A stretch of 64,000 nucleotides of DNA from Kribbella capetownensis (GTDB lineage Bacteria > Actinomycetota > Actinomycetes > Propionibacteriales > Kribbellaceae). The stretch is from NCBI RefSeq assembly GCF_004331485.1, contig NZ_SJKD01000019.1, forward strand, positions 1 to 64,000. The letters are read 5' to 3'. The notes under the pieces are model-generated. The model was not told where the DNA came from, did no database searches, and saw nothing but the letters and a program-made list of their open reading frames with translations. The position numbers were made by a program, and so were the translations under genes. Of this stretch, positions 32,376 through 40,669 are shown one piece after another (position 1 is the stretch's first letter; every line of letters begins with the position of its first letter).

Positions 32376-33471
32376 TGACCGCCGCACTTTCAAGCGATCG
32401 ATGCCCCCACCACGTTCACTGGTACGTCCTGGTTGGGTTTGGCAGCCCCGGGCGCCAGGACGGGCCTTACCCGAATCCCTGGCCACTGTTCGACGCTCCG
32501 ATGCGGTCAGGCGGTACTACGATCGCTCATTTCGGTCGGCACTCGCCGCCGCGGCATCCCATAGGCCATCAATATCCGCAACGTTGACGCCGCCTATCTG
32601 CTCTGCGGCAGCCAAAGCAGCAGAAGTGATCTGCTCCTGCGGAACCTCGGCAAGCAAGGGAGCCGCCAAGCCGGCCACCAATACCAGGCCACGCGCGAGC
32701 TCGTTGAGGGCGAGCAAGAACCCTGCCTCGTCGAAGATGCCGCCCATACGTGGTCGAGTACGCGGATCGTGATGCTGCGGTGTCCGACCTGGGTGGCTGC
32801 CGAAAGAACTGAGCTGGCGATAGCGCTCTTCGGGCGTTGGAATCGGCGCCCCTATCGCTTCTAAGGCGATGCGAACGCGTACAGCGGAGAAATCTCGCCG
32901 CCGAGTGCGTTCGTCCGCTTGCCGCCACCGCTCCATCGATACCGGCTGCGTCCTGAACAGCGCGAGCAGGTTCGCGCGCTCGCCAACAAACCTGCTGAGG
33001 CTGAGCGCCTCGTCGTAGAACCCGAGATACGCCAGTCGCAGGCCGGCGCGCGTCGTCCCGCACGAGCCCCCAACTGCATGCTCTACGAGGTGGTCGCCTT
33101 TAGCACATCCCCACCAGCAGCTGCCTGCCCGGTCCAGCCACGACAGCAAGGTTCCCAGCTCACTCACCAGGGCGGGCGCCTTCTGGCCCATGAAGGGCAA
33201 TCGCTGCCTCGTCACCCCGTCACAAGCATCTTCCTGACCGCGAACGACCTGCATGAAATCAGTGCCAACGGGGAGATCTGGGGTCTTGTCGAAATCACTC
33301 ACGGGAGGAGTCTTCGCCCGAACCACGCGTCGCGCCAGTAGCTACCGAGGCGATGCCCAAACCGTCTCGGCATGAACTGCGACGTGGGGCAATAACCGTA
33401 GCCCAGGGACCCGTGCTGGTGGTTGTCGGTCGGCCGGGGACGCGGCGGGCCGTTCATCGATTCTCAACACC
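32360..33471. repeat. 16-bp direct repeats bracketing one gene
   Basis: ATCGATTCTCAACACC occurs exactly at 32360-32375 and 33456-33471 and brackets the 32517 gene. Next to a resolvase this may be a cargo insertion between recombination half-sites. Confidence 0.5.
32517..33326 (-). CDS. Unknown protein bracketed by 16-bp repeats
   Basis: 269 aa, helical. Segments: LRLAYLGFYDEALSLSRFVG, ERANLLALFRTQPVSMERWR, YRQLSSFGSHPGRTPQHHDP and a C-terminal FLLALNELARGLVLVAGLAA. The layout (helical bundle, conserved R/H in the SFGSHPG region) could suggest a HEPN-like fold, but I see no convincing R-x4-6-H pair, so no function is assigned. GTG or ATG start near 33326. Confidence 0.55.
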   Translation of the reverse strand: MVRAKTPPVSDFDKTPDLPVGTDFMQVVRGQEDACDGVTRQRLPFMGQKAPALVSELGTLLSWLDRAGSCWWGCAKGDHLVEHAVGGSCGTTRAGLRLAYLGFYDEALSLSRFVGERANLLALFRTQPVSMERWRQADERTRRRDFSAVRVRIALEAIGAPIPTPEERYRQLSSFGSHPGRTPQHHDPRTRPRMGGIFDEAGFLLALNELARGLVLVAGLAAPLLAEVPQEQITSAALAAAEQIGGVNVADIDGLWDAAAASADRNERS

Positions 33472-33649
33472 CATGCGGCCAGAGCCTCGACTGGCAAGGG
33501 CTGAGAGTGGCCACAGCGGCGGCGGACATCAGACCGGCCTCGGCACGGTCAGCGAGCAGCCATCGGCAAAGGCAACAGGTGGTCATCCCACTGGATGACC
33601 ACCTGTGCCCTCAAGCGCACGGAGAACGTCGTGTGTTACACCGTGCGCC
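33327..33649. other. Intergenic, with a strong hairpin
   Basis: No gene. ACAGGTGGTCATCC (33575-33588) pairs perfectly with GGATGACCACCTGT (33593-33606), 44 nt past the stop of the tiny ORF at 33650. It would terminate that leftward transcript. Also holds the second 16-bp repeat at 33456. Confidence 0.5.
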
Positions 33650-33760
33650 CTATCGCTTGTTGCTTCTTCTTTTCCTCAGCCACATTACGAGTGAGATGAC
33701 TGACTTTGTCAACTCAATCGCGATTAGGATGATGTGAAGCATCGCAATGAAGATGTCCAC
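33650..33760 (-). CDS. 36-residue hydrophobic, basic-tailed peptide (type I toxin-like)
   Basis: GTG 33760 to TAG 33650 encodes one membrane helix (IFIAMLHIILIAIELTKSVI, then SLVMWL) and a basic tail RKRRSNKR, the build of Fst/TxpA/BsrG-type small toxins. GGAG lies 10 nt upstream. Codons such as CTA, TTG, AAA, AGA and AGC are unlike the GC-rich neighbours. AGGAGGTGAGG at 33794-33804 serves an overlapping out-of-frame ORF from TTG 33792, an arrangement like the coupling leaders of some type I toxins. A hairpin terminator follows. Another reading from ATG 33766 gives a 16-residue peptide, so this call is tentative. Confidence 0.45.
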   Translation of the reverse strand: MDIFIAMLHIILIAIELTKSVISLVMWLRKRRSNKR

Positions 33761-33975
33761 GCATGTCCATCTCCTTTCATTTGAATTTGCAACCTCACCT
33801 CCTACCTTTTCTTAGGATACGATTCGAGCTTACTGTTCTATTATATTCGCATTCTTGTTATGATGCCAAATTCAAGAATGCGCTCTCCTCCGCCTGTTCT
33901 TGCCCGGCCTGACCGTACTTCCAAGCCACTCTTCACATTGGTCAGAACTCTCGTATTGTCGTGTATCTCCTCCTC
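33761..33975. other. AT-rich intergenic pocket
   Basis: Markedly lower GC than the rest of the window, with runs such as GTTCTATTATATTCGCATTC. Holds the probable promoter of the tiny leftward ORF and nothing else I can name. Confidence 0.4.
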
Positions 33976-34995
33976 TTACTCGTCTATGAGGAGTGCGGCC
34001 GTGGTCAGCGCCATCGCCGTCAAGGTGACCGCAACCATGTCCAGAGCGCGGCGTAGGTGTCGCGTTATCCGCTTGCGGATCCGGACCAGATGCCCCCGTC
34101 GCATCTGATGTCCCGGCAGCGGGGCGCTACCCCTGCGATTGACAGAGCCCGCTGCGCTCCGGTCTTGAGGTTGGGAGTGTCCCGTGGTCAGCTCCCGACA
34201 TTGCGGGCGGCGCTCAAGGGCTCGACGTTCCACATTCTGGCAACTTCCAAGATCCCTGATGAAAGATGCCCAGGGGTCCCCCTCATCCTTCGCAAGCACG
34301 AGCGTGAGCCAGGACCTGGATACGAGGGGTACAAATCTGCTCTCAGAGATACATGTGGTTCTATCTTCCCTTGCGCTGCGATCCCAACTCGATGTTTCAC
34401 CGAAGAAGTCAACCGTTTCCATTGCCTGGGTGCAGGCGCGTAGGAAGGCGGGCGGCATCCTTCTGTGGGGCTCGAATGCGAGATGAACGAGCATGCGTGC
34501 AATGTCGGGGCGGATCGTCGCGAAGAGGTTCTCTTCCAGTAGATCCGCGACGACCGCGTTAGCCGTAATGGGGTCGCTGTACTCAACAAATGACACCAAT
34601 TCGCGAGAGCGCCACTCGGGGAGATAGTGCAGGTAGATAACAGCGTCGCCAGCACGATCGACAACCCAGTTGTCGCTTGTGTCGTGGATGATCCAGGTAG
34701 GCCGTGATGGAGTTCGGCCGTGGCTCGGCTCGGTGCAGGCCGAGGCGCGGTCGATAAGTTGGACGAGTGCGTCATCGACGTCACCTCCATAGTTGTCTTC
34801 TCGGTCGAACGCGCGCCGCTGTCTGAGAGCTTCGTCCAGACGCGCGTGGGCGCTCTCGGGAGCGCCGCCGTAGTTGTCCCAGTTGCGCGGCGTCGCCGCC
34901 GCCAACAGTTCGGCAAAGCTGTCCTCGCCGGCACCCCCGGCCGCCCCTGAGGGCGGCCGGGCCTGCTCGTCGATGGCAGAGATGTTCTTGGTCAC
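33976..34995 (-). CDS. Tail-anchored protein encoded with the sigma-like factor
   Basis: 339 aa from GTG 34995 (AGGGAGC upstream). Soluble N-terminal part (ESAHARLDEALRQRRAFDRE, PDIARMLVHLAFEPHRRMPP), a basic stretch before the end (RIRKRITRHLRRALD), and one C-terminal hydrophobic helix (MVAVTLTAMALTTAALLIDE). It begins 3 nt after the sigma-like gene. That suggests a membrane-associated partner, perhaps an anti-sigma factor, though no zinc or ZAS motif is present. GC falls toward its 3' end. Confidence 0.6.
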   Translation of the reverse strand: MTKNISAIDEQARPPSGAAGGAGEDSFAELLAAATPRNWDNYGGAPESAHARLDEALRQRRAFDREDNYGGDVDDALVQLIDRASACTEPSHGRTPSRPTWIIHDTSDNWVVDRAGDAVIYLHYLPEWRSRELVSFVEYSDPITANAVVADLLEENLFATIRPDIARMLVHLAFEPHRRMPPAFLRACTQAMETVDFFGETSSWDRSAREDRTTCISESRFVPLVSRSWLTLVLAKDEGDPWASFIRDLGSCQNVERRALERRPQCRELTTGHSQPQDRSAAGSVNRRGSAPLPGHQMRRGHLVRIRKRITRHLRRALDMVAVTLTAMALTTAALLIDE

Positions 34996-34998
34996 GTG

Positions 34999-35925
34999 TT
35001 AGCTCCCTAAGCCTCGGGCGCGGTCGACCTGGTCGGCCTGCTCGTCGTCCAGTAGGGCTTCGGCGGGCGAGTGGGCGGCCGGGGGTGTTGGCGCGCCTGA
35101 TTCGGCCCCTTGTTGGAGAAATCGTTGGTGCTGCTTCTTCCGGGTCTTGACCTTGGAGATGCTGAGGCCCGACCGCTTCCGGGCCTCCTCCTCGGAGAAG
35201 CCGGCGGCTTTGCACACCTCATGCGTTACGTAGTCCTGGAAGTCGTCGACCGGTGCCGGTGCCAGTGCTCGTTCGATCTCGATGTTGCGGATCGCCAGGT
35301 CATCTGGACCTGGCTGGCGCTCAGCGATCTCGACTCGGTTGTCCCAGTCCGGGATCGCATCGTAGTGAACGACTTCGACGTACTCGCCCCCTCGCTCGGT
35401 GATCGACTCGGAGAACCGTGTCTCTCGGACCCAGCGGTTGTACGCGTCGGGGAAGAGCATCTTGCAGGTGTTGATGAAGTAGGTGAGCAGCCCGGCGCGT
35501 TCCGGAGCCCACTCCTTCAGTCCCCTGCGCTCGAAGAACGTGCACGCGTCGGTGATGGTCTCCTCGATGACCCGGATCTGGGCCTCCTCCGGCCAGTACG
35601 GCGGAGGAACCGGCCGTTCGAGCGGGCGCCGGCTGTACTTGCGGGCCTCGGAGAAGATCTTCTTGCTCCGTGCCAGATCCAACAGCGGGCCCCGCGTCTC
35701 GTCCAGCGCCCAGTGCGCGAACTGGTCGATGCGCCGTTTTCGCTCCTGCGGAGTCGGGGCGTGCAAGATGTTGTGGACGATCTGTACTTCAGCTGATCGC
35801 CGTCTTGCGATGTCCTCCGGAGTTTCATCCGAAGCACGTGCCGGCGGGGGCCGCTGGGCCCACGGTTGCTCTCCTGCGGACACCTCGTCGTGAGGATCCT
35901 CGGCAGCCGGCCAGGTGAAGCTCAT
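34999..35925 (-). CDS. Divergent sigma-70-like factor
   Basis: 308 aa. LLTYFINTCKMLFPDAYNRW matches the region-2-like Y-F-x-x-C...F..xYRxW core I associate with a group of actinobacterial plasmid-type sigma factors. The C-terminal EVCKAAGFSEEEARKRSGLS, then ISKVKTRKKQHQRFL, reads as a region-4-like HTH followed by a basic tail. The N-terminus is disordered. If correct it would direct transcription of element genes. The assignment rests on pattern memory. Confidence 0.55.
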   Translation of the reverse strand: MSFTWPAAEDPHDEVSAGEQPWAQRPPPARASDETPEDIARRRSAEVQIVHNILHAPTPQERKRRIDQFAHWALDETRGPLLDLARSKKIFSEARKYSRRPLERPVPPPYWPEEAQIRVIEETITDACTFFERRGLKEWAPERAGLLTYFINTCKMLFPDAYNRWVRETRFSESITERGGEYVEVVHYDAIPDWDNRVEIAERQPGPDDLAIRNIEIERALAPAPVDDFQDYVTHEVCKAAGFSEEEARKRSGLSISKVKTRKKQHQRFLQQGAESGAPTPPAAHSPAEALLDDEQADQVDRARGLGS

Positions 35926-36144
35926 GGTGGCTCCATGTGGTCAGGGGATGGTGGGCACCCGCAGCAGCGAGTACCTCTGGGCAGGGGCCCGGCGGAAGGG
36001 CCCACTGCCTTATAAGCAGCCGGATCCGCGGATTGGTCATCCAGATCGTGGACAACCCAGAAATTGTTCCAGCGCTTAACCGGGTAACACCAGGAACGCA
36101 CTGGTCTGAACCGCACTCAGCGCAACGGACACCGTTTGCCGCGT

Positions 36145-36173
36145 GCCGGCGGCCGCCGGTAGCGGCCGCCGGC
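36145..36173 (-). terminator. Perfect 12-bp stem-loop terminator
   Basis: GCCGGCGGCCGC, CGGTA, GCGGCCGCCGGC, 6 nt past the stop of the last gene of the transglycosylase operon. Confidence 0.7.
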
Positions 36174-36178
36174 GGCGC

Positions 36179-36436
36179 TCAGCGGCCGCCCCGGTTGCCG
36201 GACCACAGGGTCCGCGCGAGCCGAATCAGGCGGTCGAGCAGTTGCAGCGTGTAGGCCTGCTCGCCCGGAGACAGGCGCACCGACCGCCACGCCAGCGCAC
36301 AGATCACGATCACGAAGATCGTCACCGGCAGCAGCGCCCCCACAGCGGCCACGGCCGCCCAGTCCACGGCGGCCCTGGCCATCGTCGTCGGCTCGCTGAG
36401 CTGGACCAGCACCTGGTAGTACGTCGTACTCTGCAT
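36179..36436 (-). CDS. Small single-span membrane protein
   Basis: 85 aa from ATG 36436, preceded by GGAGGCGG. One hydrophobic helix (VAAVGALLPVTIFVIVICAL) then an amphipathic basic C-terminus (LQLLDRLIRLARTLWSGN). Last gene before the terminator. Unknown, probably a secretion-channel accessory. Confidence 0.65.
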   Translation of the reverse strand: MQSTTYYQVLVQLSEPTTMARAAVDWAAVAAVGALLPVTIFVIVICALAWRSVRLSPGEQAYTLQLLDRLIRLARTLWSGNRGGR

Positions 36437-36714
36437 GTGAACCCGCCTCCGTGTGGGTCTCACAGAACGGGTCCCTCGGTCGCATCGAGGGCCCGTTCGT
36501 CTGTTCGGATCTCTTCGACGTGATCGGACGTGTCCAGTCACTGATCCGTGTCCGAGATCGACCGACCCGGTGGGCCGGCAGAGCACTTATATGCAGTCCG
36601 AACCAGGAGTTGGCGACGCCGAGGCTCACCGGTATCTGGGCATGAGGCAGGCCGGGCATTTTGCGGCGTCGACGGCGTCCGGCGGCAGGCGGTCGAAGAC
36701 CGCCATGATCTAGC

Positions 36715-36846
36715 TCAGAGCAGCTGACTCAGACGGCGTACGGCATCCGAGATCAGAACGGGGCGGTCGTCGTTCAGCACGATGTCGATCTGAGGGACCG
36801 GAAGAACCTGTTCGGGGTCGATGCTGGGCGACGGAGGCGTGGTCAT
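36715..36846 (-). CDS. 43-residue protein
   Basis: ATG 36846 with GGGAGG 8 nt upstream encodes 43 residues (MTTPPSPSIDPEQVLPVPQI, ending AVRRLSQLL). The strong ribosome site, 13-nt gap from the lipoprotein gene and coding-like composition support it. Function unknown. Confidence 0.55.
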   Translation of the reverse strand: MTTPPSPSIDPEQVLPVPQIDIVLNDDRPVLISDAVRRLSQLL

Positions 36847-36859
36847 CGTGCCTCCCTTT

Positions 36860-37486
36860 CTACTCCTGCACCTGTAGCTGGCTGATCTGCCACGGCGCCT
36901 TGGCGCTGGCCCTGGTCAGGGTGATGTACAGGGCGTACCGCTGGGGTGTGCCGCGCCAGCGGTCGCGGCCGACCGGCTGCATGGTGACCGCGATCGTGCG
37001 ATCCGCGCGGGTTGCGGTGTCGGCGGGGGCGCCGTCCTCGGTCGCGTCGACCGCCGTGCTGGTGGTGTAGGCGCGGTGCTGCACCCATGTGGCCCATTCC
37101 GCGCCGGCAGGTGCAGCGGGGCCGCCGTCGAGCTGGGCGGCGAGCGCGGGGGCCAGCCATGGTTTGGCGCGGCGCTGTGCGTCGCTGGGGGAGTTGTCGA
37201 TCGCGGTGTCGTACCGATACGTCACGGCGGCGACCACGGCGGCGACCGTGCTCGCGTCGAATCCGTTGACCTGCGATGGCCGCGGCAGTCCGCCGGCCGG
37301 TGTCTTGGTGGCGTTGCCCGGCGGGATCGGCTGAGGTGTGATCGGCGTCGACGACGTACCTGGCGTCCCCGGCGTCGGCTGCGCCCCGGTAGGAGGAGGC
37401 TCGGGCTGGCGGCCGGCATCATTGCCGCCGCAACCGGCGGCGAGGAGTACGACGGCAGCGGACGCGACGACGATTCGTGTGTTCAC
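36860..37486 (-). CDS. Lipoprotein with NTF2/VirB8-like C-terminus
   Basis: 208 aa from GTG 37486, overlapping the preceding stop as GTGA. Signal peptide with lipobox LLAAGC; the mature protein has a Pro/Thr-rich linker and then a domain ending in RTIAVTMQPVGRDRWRGTPQ, RYALYITLTRASAKAPWQIS, QLQVQE. That strand-rich ending with a final W.I..L.V is typical of NTF2-like conjugation proteins. Likely sits in the envelope with the secretion machine. Confidence 0.7.
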   Translation of the reverse strand: MNTRIVVASAAVVLLAAGCGGNDAGRQPEPPPTGAQPTPGTPGTSSTPITPQPIPPGNATKTPAGGLPRPSQVNGFDASTVAAVVAAVTYRYDTAIDNSPSDAQRRAKPWLAPALAAQLDGGPAAPAGAEWATWVQHRAYTTSTAVDATEDGAPADTATRADRTIAVTMQPVGRDRWRGTPQRYALYITLTRASAKAPWQISQLQVQE

Positions 37487-38517
37487 AGGAATCTCCGGAC
37501 GGTCCAGGGCAGCTTGGACCAGTAGGCGTCGGTGAGGTCGACTGGCTCGACGTTCTTGCCGGTGCGTGGAGCGTGGATCATGGTGCCGTTGCCGGCGTAG
37601 ATGCCGACGTGGTCGATGCCGCCGCCGTGGATCGAGAAGGCGATGATGTCGCCGGGGGCCATGGCGGCGAGCTTGGGTTCGACGGGTCGGCCGGCGGTGG
37701 CTTGGGCGCTGCTGACGCGGGGGATCTGCACGGTGCGCCCGGAGGCGATCCAGATGGCGTGGCGGGTGAGGCTGGAGCAGTCCCAGCCTGGTCCGCGGCC
37801 GTCGCGGCCGAGGCCGGTGGGTTGTTCGAGGTCGCCGCCGCCCCACACGTACGGCGTACCCATCCACCGCGTGGCCGCCTTGACCGCGGCGACGTTGCCG
37901 GTGCCGCCGGTGGGGAGGGTGACGTCGGCGTACTTGGTCATCAGTTTGCGGATCCGGCTGATGTATTGCTGGGTCTCGACCGGGAGCTGACCAGAGATGC
38001 CACCAGCGGTCAGGACGCGGCCGATGCCGGCGTTGTAGGCGGCGAGCATCAGGTCGGTTGGGTCGCCGGCGATCCGGCCGGACTTGAGGTAGGCGTTGAC
38101 CTGGGCGAGGAGTTGGCAGTCGTAGCGGGCCTGGGCGTTGATCGCGTCGGCCGGGTCGAATGGGCTGTTGATGCCGTTGCCGTTGGCATCGCGTCCGAGC
38201 TCGGCCCACGTGCCTGGCATGAACTGCGACAGACCTTGCGCCCCGACCGGGGATTTCGCGTCCGGGTTCCACCCGGACTCCTGTTCGATCTGGGCCGCGA
38301 TCAGCGGAGCCGATACCCCTGGGCACACCTTGCCTGCAGCAACAACGAGCTCCTGGTAGGCGGTGGGGACTGTGCCGATCTTCAGCGCGGCATCGATGAT
38401 CGAATCCAGCACGCCGGGTTGGGTGACGCTGGGTGGAGCGCATCCTGCGGCTGCAGCGACCGCTGCCACCGCCGCCGCCAGGCTGGTCAGTCGGCGGCGG
38501 AACCGTCCCCCGTGCAT
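37483..38517 (-). CDS. Secreted lytic transglycosylase with NlpC/P60 peptidase
   Basis: 344 aa. Signal peptide with lipobox-like AAAAGC near residue 26. Residues about 60-190 are a lysozyme-like SLT domain (LIAAQIEQESGWNPDAKSPV with catalytic Glu; GAQGLSQFMPGTW; LMLAAYNAGIGRVL). Residues about 210-344 are NlpC/P60 (GTPYVWGGGDLEQPTGLGRD, GWDCSSLTRHAI with the catalytic Cys; IDHVGIYAGNGTMIHAPRTG with the His). It should cut both glycan and peptide of the wall to let the transfer channel through, the VirB1-like role in gram-positive systems. Confidence 0.9.
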   Translation of the reverse strand: MHGGRFRRRLTSLAAAVAAVAAAAGCAPPSVTQPGVLDSIIDAALKIGTVPTAYQELVVAAGKVCPGVSAPLIAAQIEQESGWNPDAKSPVGAQGLSQFMPGTWAELGRDANGNGINSPFDPADAINAQARYDCQLLAQVNAYLKSGRIAGDPTDLMLAAYNAGIGRVLTAGGISGQLPVETQQYISRIRKLMTKYADVTLPTGGTGNVAAVKAATRWMGTPYVWGGGDLEQPTGLGRDGRGPGWDCSSLTRHAIWIASGRTVQIPRVSSAQATAGRPVEPKLAAMAPGDIIAFSIHGGGIDHVGIYAGNGTMIHAPRTGKNVEPVDLTDAYWSKLPWTVRRFL

Positions 38518-38524
38518 GCCTCGT

Positions 38525-38866
38525 CTACTCCTTGCTGCCGGCGGTGGCCGCGACGGTGGCTTGGGGGTCGAGGTGTTGGTCTTGGTTCCAGCGGGTTCGC
38601 AGTACGGCGATCACTTCGGACTTCACCAGCCGCCACTGCGCCTTGGCTCCAGTGCCGAGCCGGTAGCCGGGCAGCTCCGCGGCGCGCAGCTGCCGGCGCA
38701 CCGAACTGGCCTCGAGTCCGAGCGCTTCGCCGACTTGTTCCGGAGTCAGGCACTCGTCGCCGTAGCGCTCGAAGAGCTTCTCGATTCCGGGGTTCACGGC
38801 AACCATCATCGTGCCCATCGGGTCACGATGGGGGCTTTCTGCAACAACATGCACCATTCCGCTCAC
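38525..38866 (-). CDS. Excisionase-like HTH protein
   Basis: 113 aa from GTG 38866 (GAGG upstream); in-frame ATGs at 38818 and 38809 are alternatives. Core: LTPEQVGEALGLEASSVRRQ, LRAAELPGYRLGTGAKAQWR, LVKSEVIAVL, a MerR/excisionase-type winged HTH. First gene of the transglycosylase operon and divergent from the secretion operon across 53 nt, so a good candidate for its regulator. Confidence 0.65.
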   Translation of the reverse strand: MSGMVHVVAESPHRDPMGTMMVAVNPGIEKLFERYGDECLTPEQVGEALGLEASSVRRQLRAAELPGYRLGTGAKAQWRLVKSEVIAVLRTRWNQDQHLDPQATVAATAGSKE

Positions 38867-38919
38867 GCGGCCTCATGGCTAGGTATTGTGACGCCCGGTG
38901 AGCAACAAGGGGTAATCCG

Positions 38920-39585
38920 GTGATTGAGGAGTCGATGACCGAACCGGGTCACAACCCCTGGCTGGATCCAGGGGAGAACGTCGCCCCGCAGCCTGAGGTA
39001 GCGCGACCGCGGATGGTCTCCACCGGACCGACGCAGCCGCATCCTGGGCTGCAGGCGCAGCTGAGCGGCCTAGCCGTCTCGGCGCCCTCGCCTACCCCGA
39101 CGCAGCCGGAACCACCGTCACCTGGCGTGTGGATCGTCGGCGTCCACGGCGGGGCGGGGGAGTCCACAGTTTCCGAGCTCAGCCCCCACTTCCGTGAAGC
39201 ACATCACCGGTGGCCGCAGCCGCCGTCGTACGGCAGCGTGCTGTGCCTGATGGTGGCCCGCACCAATGCGGCCGGCCTGCACAACTCCCGGGCCGCGGCC
39301 CGGGAGTGGGCCGCCGGTGCGCAGCCGCACGTCGTCCTGCTCGGCCTGGTGCTCATCCCTGACGCGCCTGGCCGGCTCCCGAAGGAGCTCGCCCGCCAGG
39401 TCACGTTGACCAGCGGGGGAGTGCCGCGGGTGTGGCAGCTGCCCTGGGTCGATGACTGGCGCCTGCATGCCCCCGGCTACACCGCGCTGGACACCACCGA
39501 TCTGCCCCGCCCGGTGAAGAAGTTGCTCGTCGACCTGGACGAGTTGACCTCGCTCAACATCTCGAAGGAGAACCCCTCGCTATGA
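38920..39585 (+). CDS. First gene of secretion operon, DUF6668-like
   Basis: 221 aa from GTG 38920 (AAGGGG upstream); ATG 38935 is an alternative. Pro/Gln-rich N-terminus, then a fold with a nucleotide-binding-like loop, GVWIVGVHGGAGESTVSEL, and strands VLCLMVARTNAAGL and HVVLLGLVLIPDAPG. It resembles the DUF6668 proteins I recall beside SCO6880-type genes. The loop lacks the usual GK[ST], so ATPase activity is doubtful. Confidence 0.65.
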   Translation: MIEESMTEPGHNPWLDPGENVAPQPEVARPRMVSTGPTQPHPGLQAQLSGLAVSAPSPTPTQPEPPSPGVWIVGVHGGAGESTVSELSPHFREAHHRWPQPPSYGSVLCLMVARTNAAGLHNSRAAAREWAAGAQPHVVLLGLVLIPDAPGRLPKELARQVTLTSGGVPRVWQLPWVDDWRLHAPGYTALDTTDLPRPVKKLLVDLDELTSLNISKENPSL

Positions 39586-39887
39586 GTGCGTTGCTCGCTC
39601 TGCACGAGGCCATCGGGCATCTTGCCCCGCTGGCCGATCCACCTGCCCCGATCCCGAGCGTCGGATCCGGCGCCCCGCCCGGGGGAGCGAAGCTGTCCAC
39701 GATCCTCGGCTGGGCAGCGTGGATCGCGACCGGACTGTGCCTTCTGGGGATCTTCATCGTGGCCGGGACGATGGCCGTGGCGCACCGCCGCGGTGGTGCC
39801 GGTGAGCACGCCGCAGGCCTCGGATGGGTCCTGGTCGCGTGTGTCCTGATCGGTTCGGCCAGCACGCTGGTCGGGATCCTGGTCTGA
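39582..39887 (+). CDS. Two-helix membrane protein, VirB2-like by position
   Basis: 101 aa, Pro-rich N-terminus then two membrane helices (LGWAAWIATGLCLLGIFIVA and GLGWVLVACVLIGSASTLVG). Size and topology match VirB2/TrbC-type pilin subunits of actinobacterial secretion operons. ATGA and TGATG overlaps couple it to both neighbours. Confidence 0.6.
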   Translation: MSALLALHEAIGHLAPLADPPAPIPSVGSGAPPGGAKLSTILGWAAWIATGLCLLGIFIVAGTMAVAHRRGGAGEHAAGLGWVLVACVLIGSASTLVGILV

Positions 39888-40669
39888 TGTCGTCGAGGAT
39901 CACTCCGCCCGGCGCCGACAACGACTCGACCTCGAGGCGCCGCTGGACTCTCGTCCTGGCCGGCCTCGTCCTGGTCGTCGTCGTGGTCGGCGCGATCCTT
40001 CTCCTGGTCAACCGCGACGACCAACCCGAAGCGACCCCGCCACCTTCACAGCCCACCGACACGACGTCGACGTCGACGCCCACCGAGCAGCCGTCGGCCA
40101 CGACCAGCGGCCCGCAGACGTGCGACCTACCGGCTGGCAGCCAGACGATCCCGTCGACGCCGATCCACGGCGCAAACTGGGACCTAGTCAATCGGTACGC
40201 CGTGCCCTCCGCGGAGAAGTTCGGGCCTCAGATCACCGACCCGGACAGCCTGCGGCGGTGCTTCGCGCACTCGCCCGTCGGCTCGGTCTTCGCTGCGTAC
40301 AACTTCTTCGCGGCGATGTCGCCCCCCGACGACCCGACCGGCGCGAAGACGTTCCCGATCCTGCGCCGGATCATGACCACTGGCCCTGACCTCGACAGCT
40401 ACATCCAGTTGTTGAAGAACATGGACGACACCGGCAGTGGCGGCGGAGGCGTTCAGCTCGTCGGCTTCAAGGTCCTCGACGCCACCACCGACCGTGTCAC
40501 GATGCTGCTTGCGGCGGAGGCCAACGGAGGCTACGCCTCGTCGACCTGGACCCTGGTGTGGCAGGGGGACGACTGGAAGGTCGTCGCGCCCCAGCCAGGT
40601 GAGAAGGCCGGCGACCCGTACACCACGCTGCAGGACCTGACCGGGTTCGTGCCGTGGCGGGGCGCCTGA
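39887..40669 (+). CDS. Single-span protein, VirB8-like by position and fold
   Basis: 260 aa from ATG 39887 (TGATG overlap). One membrane helix (WTLVLAGLVLVVVVVGAILL) near residue 28, a Thr/Ser/Pro linker, then an extracytoplasmic domain (VGSVFAAYNFFAAMSPPDDP; GYASSTWTLVWQGDDWKVVA) whose ending is NTF2-like, as in VirB8/TcpC. Structural role in the channel is inferred. Confidence 0.65.
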   Translation: MSSRITPPGADNDSTSRRRWTLVLAGLVLVVVVVGAILLLVNRDDQPEATPPPSQPTDTTSTSTPTEQPSATTSGPQTCDLPAGSQTIPSTPIHGANWDLVNRYAVPSAEKFGPQITDPDSLRRCFAHSPVGSVFAAYNFFAAMSPPDDPTGAKTFPILRRIMTTGPDLDSYIQLLKNMDDTGSGGGGVQLVGFKVLDATTDRVTMLLAAEANGGYASSTWTLVWQGDDWKVVAPQPGEKAGDPYTTLQDLTGFVPWRGA

